Origin: Methanobacteriota archaeon
GTDB taxonomy: Archaea > Thermoplasmatota > Poseidoniia > Poseidoniales > Poseidoniaceae
Reading direction: 5' to 3'
Assembly (NCBI GenBank): GCA_002718195.1
Contig: PBDU01000006.1
Location: forward strand, 62,001 to 126,000
Length of the DNA stretch: 64,000 nucleotides
Shown: positions 60,301-64,000 of the stretch, one piece after another
Numbering within the stretch: position 1 is the first letter of the stretch
Layout of the letters: each line of letters starts with the position of its first letter
Notes under the pieces: model-generated
The model's database searches: none
What the model was told of the DNA's origin: nothing
The model's input: the letters and a program-made list of their open reading frames with translations, nothing else
Translations under genes and position numbers: made by a program

Positions 60301-62088
60301 GAGGCCTTGAGAGGTATCAAAACAACGCTTGATACATCGGTTCCGTGGTGGATAATATTAGCCTGTATTTTCGGACTTATGACTGCTCTTGCATCTTTTG
60401 GAATATTCGTTATAATAGGTCTAGATTCAGGTCTTGCTTATCTATCATGGATGATTTTTGGAATCTCCTCAATCATTTTCATCACTCCTTTGTTGTTGTG
60501 GATAATTCCTGCTTTGGTGAGAAATAGAATTGATTCAAACTCCAGTTTGTCAAAACTATTCTCAAGTCTGTACAGGGAGAGGGCAAAGAATACATTTTCT
60601 ACGCTAGGTGTGGCTTTGCTAGTTTGGTGCTCATGGCCTTCAAGTGCCTCACTGGTTCGCAAGCAATTGACTAGTGATGAATTGTCTATGCTTGTATTAG
60701 GGCTGATTCAAGTAGCCAGCGGAGTTTTGATTTTGACAAGTCTAGCACCAATTGTTGCACACAGAATTTCCAGGTCGAAGTCATTTACTAATTTGTTTGG
60801 TGCTTCACTTCCTGTTGGCCTGTCTCACCCCAAAGAAAATCCTTTCAGGACAGCACTAATCATAGGAATGTTCTCCATCACAGTGTTTTCTGTTGTAGTG
60901 TTGTCTGGTTACACAATGCAATTTGATGAATACTCCTCGAATCTCATTTCTGATGCCGAAGGAGAATACGAGATAATACTGACCTCAAGTGTTTCAAGAC
61001 CCATAGATATATCCACGAATCCTAACGATTGGCCAACACAATCAGAATATATTGGAAGCATAGATTCAGTCGGTGTAATTTACACTTCTACAGTGTTTAT
61101 CTCTGAAGAAGGAGGGGATAATATTCCTTACATTCTTAGAGGGGTTAATTATGAATTTTCTAGCCATGCTGGTTTACCCCTGTACGCATGGGATGAGGTT
61201 CTAGGGCAAACTGAAAGGGAAGCCTGGATGGCAATGCAATCCTCGGAACATATTGCCTTTGTAGACGCATCTTTTGGCCTTGAATTAATCACAGACCAGA
61301 GTGGTATAGGAGAAATATCGCTCGAACTGGGAGATTATCTTGAGATTACAGATCCACAAAATCCGAGTAATACCAAAACCGTTCAGATTGGTGGTTTCTT
61401 GGAGCAATCTTCGATGGCTTTCTCTCCTGGAGTATTTGTGGGGGAGAATCTCGGTAGAGAACAATTCGGCGGAGAAATCACAAGGATGTATGTCTCAGTA
61501 GGTAGTGATTTAGATTATGATTTAGATAGAAATTGTTGTGATGAAATTCCTACTCCACCAGGAAAATCTCAGGATGTTAGACTTGTTGCTGGCCTACTTG
61601 CCAATGATTTGTCAACTGATTTATCTGCAGAAGGAATTAATGCAGAAACAACAACTGAGGACGTATTAGAAGTACAAGGATTGGTCGTATCATTGCTCTC
61701 CATATTTGAGTCATACCTGCTCCTGGGTCTAATTGTAGGTACAGCTGGAATCGGCGTTGTTACGCTTAGATCAGTCTCTGAAAGAACAAGTCAAACTGGC
61801 ATGCTCAGAGCAATTGGTTTTACTCGTAGCCAGGTAATCAGCATTTATTTGGTTGAGATATATTGGATTTGTATTCTTGGGATGTTGAACGGTGCAGCTA
61901 TCGCTATTGGCTTCCATCTGTCCTTATTCAATAGTGTTTGGAGTGAACAAGGAGCTGAGTTGTCGCTTCCGATTTTCCAGTCTCTCAATGTCATAATTCT
62001 AGGTTTATTGATGGCAACAATAGCGGTATTCATTCCTGTCAATAAGGCTTCAAAGATACCTCCTGCGGCTGCCCTGAGGTCGAATTAA
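57352..62088 (+). CDS. Very large FtsX/MacB-type ABC permease
   Basis: 1578 residues from the ATG after GAGGAGGAATAAA. Three extra N-terminal spans (~1-80), then NNVVRQKRQTALLISGLM, the usual MacB/FtsX entry helix. An extracellular MacB-core region of ~650 residues follows, then a TM triplet (TFLIFGGFIMAAGFLLI; LLRIFGLKRRDISAF) at ~860-960, several more spans (~1005-1140), a second entry helix (FRTALIIGMFSITVFSVVV), a second ectodomain (~1195-1440) and a final triplet with LRAIGFTRSQV. So two FtsX repeats in one chain. Likely works with the ATPase before it on surface lipids, lipoproteins or peptides. Ligand unknown. Confidence 0.9.
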   Translation: MLLEIGIVSILIFILSAFSVYNLRQEFSTKLALITLLFGPSIDGVLSYLFAQFLNINPSSSVIIGISFGIISLILLQPLLVPSRLVIWRLAWNNVVRQKRQTALLISGLMIASSVITSSLVIGDSLDDTISWQVEEIWQDTDIVIQGIDPFTGSRVVFSENFVDELWSEIAASDLQNKPVSYQAGLIQSGAVSADSGRALPAIALVSMNASLESQFDYPPLSIDPSLTYFDLEEERRFTGEDAVAITTELSEELEVEVGEEIRIKWFFIEDNQRKSRFLNFTVSDVVSPQHGAAFAGVQSAAVFMPLSTMQSAFGMESKVNILRFTLENELTSVAEAEIAKEEILQVADSSWTAKDSGYVFTKADGTASISVGNEQGLGRISAEIVNSSRSEFLVNYESVSMMEVIQVPLAELVYEQNSILSLGDQDVKYIHRSDEFEDSKLWHFGQAGFGYEYGIYTDKDFFSYVIDEGKLLEDFYLSSGSSVIFSDGESVMGHSSFIGDEVVEIYSSENEIIEVVGITNSLTTKVLALEYDSNEDEMSLLEFEEFRFTNLPDDFNFTTLQLEINPPSRIISSELNPISKFEASSMIMKLEGLTSVEYFEIDLSNSDLQVSTATQESFNQSINSEFGVVADGYYSLDSSVLESQDCDGAAYGLSLNFAKYWCSTDYGMVEFDEFGSTNTMRFGIFSEVDGAGRIGQMLLSVTDGSGQDIVNQSQILSNQRLGQLLSSQNYNVSVVGLIPYALGNDESTQLEYAGNMGDGYGLEGLSELDGITLGLVSISDAVNLTSSSQQERSILIYNGGDVDDGSSSVNQSFYEDLVSWYDGLVGIQDSYLRVSSPKVETMEEVEASSGVISGTFLIFGGFIMAAGFLLIITITSMLAQARKSDFALLRIFGLKRRDISAFVMMEGVLASFFAGLFGSLLGLLMAFFVADGFQEMYSDIGVEVFRFSWETESVISGWFGGFLVACSVMLMTSIWSSRLIIVEALRGIKTTLDTSVPWWIILACIFGLMTALASFGIFVIIGLDSGLAYLSWMIFGISSIIFITPLLLWIIPALVRNRIDSNSSLSKLFSSLYRERAKNTFSTLGVALLVWCSWPSSASLVRKQLTSDELSMLVLGLIQVASGVLILTSLAPIVAHRISRSKSFTNLFGASLPVGLSHPKENPFRTALIIGMFSITVFSVVVLSGYTMQFDEYSSNLISDAEGEYEIILTSSVSRPIDISTNPNDWPTQSEYIGSIDSVGVIYTSTVFISEEGGDNIPYILRGVNYEFSSHAGLPLYAWDEVLGQTEREAWMAMQSSEHIAFVDASFGLELITDQSGIGEISLELGDYLEITDPQNPSNTKTVQIGGFLEQSSMAFSPGVFVGENLGREQFGGEITRMYVSVGSDLDYDLDRNCCDEIPTPPGKSQDVRLVAGLLANDLSTDLSAEGINAETTTEDVLEVQGLVVSLLSIFESYLLLGLIVGTAGIGVVTLRSVSERTSQTGMLRAIGFTRSQVISIYLVEIYWICILGMLNGAAIAIGFHLSLFNSVWSEQGAELSLPIFQSLNVIILGLLMATIAVFIPVNKASKIPPAAALRSN

Positions 62089-62206
62089 ATTTACTCCCTT
62101 AATTTCCTAATCTTAGAATTAAATTCGATTAACTGCATAAAATTATTCCAATTAATTCTAATCGAATTCTGTCTGTCACTTATAACTTTGAAAAATTGCG
62201 CCATAG

Positions 62207-62214
62207 TATATATA
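62207..62214 (+). promoter_or_regulatory. TATA box for the terminal secreted-protein gene
   Basis: TATATATA, 53 nt upstream of the ATG at 62260. Transcription start would be ~25 nt downstream, near 62233, leaving a short leader with hairpin and Shine-Dalgarno. Confidence 0.6.
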
Positions 62215-62225
62215 CTTAACATGAC

Positions 62226-62242
62226 GTGGGTCGCATGACCAC
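62226..62242. promoter_or_regulatory. Short hairpin next to the Shine-Dalgarno of the terminal gene
   Basis: GTGGGTC (62226-62232), loop GCAT, GACCAC (62237-62242): six pairs with one bulged G. It ends 2 nt before AAGGAG (62245-62250), which lies 9 nt before the ATG. AAGGAG differs from the GGTGA cores used by most genes here. Confidence 0.4.
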
Positions 62243-62259
62243 ATAAGGAGAGAAATGAC

Positions 62260-64000
62260 ATGCGTAACATAATACCACTGTTTCTAGTAATGCTAATGAT
62301 TACTACAGCCTTTGCAGCGATGGACCACCAAACACTTGATGAGGGTTCAGAAATCGATAACACATCCGCAAGATCCACCCCGGATATGGATGTCTTGGCA
62401 ATCACAACGCCAAGTGAGACAACATGTGCCCTCAACGGATGTAGGGACACTCTATCCGTGGGGCAATCCACAGAATTCAAGGCAGTCTTGAGAAATGTCG
62501 GAGACACAGATGTAACCGAAATGAGTTACTCTGTCGACATTTATCTTGCTGATTCAAGTGGCAACAGAGGAATGCAGGCAACCGACTCAAACGGAAACCC
62601 GCTTTCTTGGACAAATAATGACATAATGTGTGACGATGCCGCGGCATGTTATGTCCAATCTCTTGCTCCTAACGCAATGTTGGACAATGGTCAACACACA
62701 ATGAGTGTCAAGACACCTAACGGATTTGAGCCGATCACTTGGACTCCAATCGTTGGTGAATATGTTGTTGTAATTTCAGTAGATGCTGAGGGTGACAATG
62801 ACCCTGGTAACGACGAGGAAGAAATTTATGTTCAAGTTGTAAACTGGCAAGATGTTTCAATCGATATCAGTTGGAAAGACGGTTCAAGAGTTGCAACTGG
62901 AGATCAATCCAAAGACTTCTCAATTGCAGTATCAACAGATGGTTCAATTCCGTTTACAGTTCGTGACGTGACATTCAAACTTGATGTTAGTGGCGCAGTT
63001 ACAACCGTACAAGCAGATGACGGAACTGACTTACTAGCAAACTCCGGACAAGGAAATGGTGTGACAATTTTGGTCGCTGGTACTCCTACCACCGTTACCA
63101 CATTCCAAGAGCAAGACGATGCAAACAACACCACAAGTGCAGTGAGAGGCGTCTTGAATTACCAAGACACATGGTACTACAACGGAACGGTAACTCCTGA
63201 TGGTTCTGTTGATAGTGGCTCATACACACTAGAGGCAGAAATGGAATCTTACTTGATTTACGGACAACTGCCTGAGTGTACAAGAACAGAACAAATTGAT
63301 GAAAACAACACTCAAACCTATGTCGACTTCTGTGAAGTAGAGCAGAGAACTGATGATGATTCCCGAAATAACGGAGACAGTATCACTGGCGCCATCGATA
63401 ATTACCACGACATAAAAGTAAGCATGATGTCCATTGCTCAAGGATACAACTCCGATGGAACAGGAAACCCTGATTATTTTGTTAACGCTGGAGAAGACAG
63501 AGACTTGAGAGTCGGTGTTTCATATCTACATGCAACAATCGAACACGCAGGTTCCGCTACAACAACATTGTATGACTGGAATGCAACCTTCACAGTCACA
63601 ACTGATGGAGTATCAACTACATACGAGGCAGACTCTTGCTTGTCCGGTGTAGAGCCTTCCTACATGCACGCAAAACTTGGTGATGACCCTATTGTCGATC
63701 CTACTGCGAGTTTTGTTGGATATGCTTGTGTTCAAGTTTCTTTGATGCCTGGTGAGTACACCTTTACCGTAGAAGCCTCCATGGTTGATTCTGATACTTT
63801 CAGAGGAGCAGACCAAAAGAGCGCAAACAACATCGAATCTATGGAGCTAACCGTTGTTAACAACGCTCCAACAATTACTTCCTTTAGCGAGTACTCTGGA
63901 GATGCTCTAATTGTATCTCAGGAGAACCCAGTCGAACTGACTGTATTTGCGTTTGACGTTGATGACATCAGTGGAGATGGACTAACATACACCTGGACAT
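62260..64000 (+). CDS. Secreted Asp/Thr-rich surface protein, 3' truncated by window edge
   Basis: At least 580 residues, open to the right edge. Signal peptide ~1-19 (MRNIIPLFLVMLMITTAFA). Then modules of CARDB/Ig-like type: TPSETTCALNGCRDTLSVGQ with FKAVLRNVG...EMSYSVDIY (adhesive domain related to 'archaeal CARDB'), then YVVVISVDAEGDNDPGNDEEE, WKDGSRVATGDQSKDF, and a last module beginning APTITSFSEYSGDALIVS that looks PKD/cadherin-like. No catalytic motif in the visible part. Has the strongest promoter and ribosome-binding site in the window (TATATATA, AAGGAG), suggesting abundant expression, for example an S-layer-like or adhesion protein. Confidence 0.8.
   Translation, partial: MRNIIPLFLVMLMITTAFAAMDHQTLDEGSEIDNTSARSTPDMDVLAITTPSETTCALNGCRDTLSVGQSTEFKAVLRNVGDTDVTEMSYSVDIYLADSSGNRGMQATDSNGNPLSWTNNDIMCDDAAACYVQSLAPNAMLDNGQHTMSVKTPNGFEPITWTPIVGEYVVVISVDAEGDNDPGNDEEEIYVQVVNWQDVSIDISWKDGSRVATGDQSKDFSIAVSTDGSIPFTVRDVTFKLDVSGAVTTVQADDGTDLLANSGQGNGVTILVAGTPTTVTTFQEQDDANNTTSAVRGVLNYQDTWYYNGTVTPDGSVDSGSYTLEAEMESYLIYGQLPECTRTEQIDENNTQTYVDFCEVEQRTDDDSRNNGDSITGAIDNYHDIKVSMMSIAQGYNSDGTGNPDYFVNAGEDRDLRVGVSYLHATIEHAGSATTTLYDWNATFTVTTDGVSTTYEADSCLSGVEPSYMHAKLGDDPIVDPTASFVGYACVQVSLMPGEYTFTVEASMVDSDTFRGADQKSANNIESMELTVVNNAPTITSFSEYSGDALIVSQENPVELTVFAFDVDDISGDGLTYTWT

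Noticed and set aside
62091..62507. Open frame of 138 codons on the minus strand
   Set aside because: It lies antisense to the start of the terminal secreted protein, which has a signal peptide, TATA box and AAGGAG. The minus-strand translation shows no family features.
1..64000. CRISPR arrays, insertion sequences, rRNA genes, integrases
   Set aside because: No direct-repeat/spacer pattern, transposase or integrase motif, or rRNA-like sequence was noticed anywhere.

Overview
This window reads as chromosome of an uncultured marine planktonic euryarchaeon, most likely a Marine Group II archaeon (Candidatus Poseidoniales). That is an inference from gene content, not a search result. Archaeal and eukaryote-like information genes are present: NMD3, Nob1, Bud32, and a bifunctional phosphoglucose/phosphomannose isomerase. 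They sit beside many bacterial-type genes (DnaK, CcmC/CcmD, glutaredoxin, TrhO, rhomboid, a bacterial-looking deoxyhypusine-synthase-like protein). There is an unusually large set of membrane-anchored, extracellular, Asp/Asn-rich proteins and peptidases. Many genes start 5-6 nt after a GGTG(A) Shine-Dalgarno core; others look leaderless with a TATA box about 25 nt upstream.

Layout. 0-7.4 kb (minus): the start of dnaK behind an Hsp20-like gene with a 29-bp dyad at its start, then a CD36-like two-span surface protein with a tiny membrane protein behind it, an M17 leucyl aminopeptidase, an anchored M14 carboxypeptidase and a small conserved protein. 7.5-13.1 kb (plus): a polyamine cluster (agmatinase, AdoMet decarboxylase, DHS-like) and a large surface protein. 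13.2-19.3 kb: tRNA-Gly, TrhO, an ArsC-like protein, a cysteine-free Mrp ATPase with a DUF971 partner, a PAP2/IPC-synthase-like protein with a beta-propeller, and Bud32. 19.4-34.0 kb: a giant anchored subtilase, GlmS, PGI/PMI, NMD3, a cytochrome-c maturation set (CcmC, CcmD-like, an ABC ATPase-permease fusion), a rhomboid, a PaaG-like crotonase and an aldehyde dehydrogenase. 34.1-43.0 kb: an S15 lipoprotein peptidase, a lamin-tail amidohydrolase, CysS, an SDR, a DRAM/Frag1-like protein and two TM2 proteins. 43.0-50.1 kb: a cytochrome b/Fe-S (HdrD-like) oxidoreductase, NifU, a class III sirtuin, a membrane pyrophosphatase, a lipoprotein and an esterase. 50.1-54.4 kb: a more AT-rich redox block (glutathionyl-hydroquinone reductase, glutaredoxin, FMN reductase, FAD oxidoreductase, unknowns). 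54.5-64 kb: tRNA-Glu, DedA, Nob1, TatA, MoaD/ThiS, a LolD/MacB-type ABC exporter and the start of a strongly signalled secreted protein.

How it fits together: the cell appears to be a heterotroph that handles polymers at its surface (subtilase, S15, M14, amidohydrolase), finishes peptides inside (M17), possibly binds lipid-like ligands through the CD36-like protein, oxidises acyl/aldehyde compounds (crotonase, ALDH) and passes electrons through the HdrD-like complex and c-type cytochromes, with a membrane pyrophosphatase saving energy.

The points I find most novel are the archaeal CD36-family protein, two genes that appear to start at AUU, the Mrp-family ATPase with no cysteine at all, and the dyad/hairpin overlapping the ribosome-binding site of the heat-shock operon.
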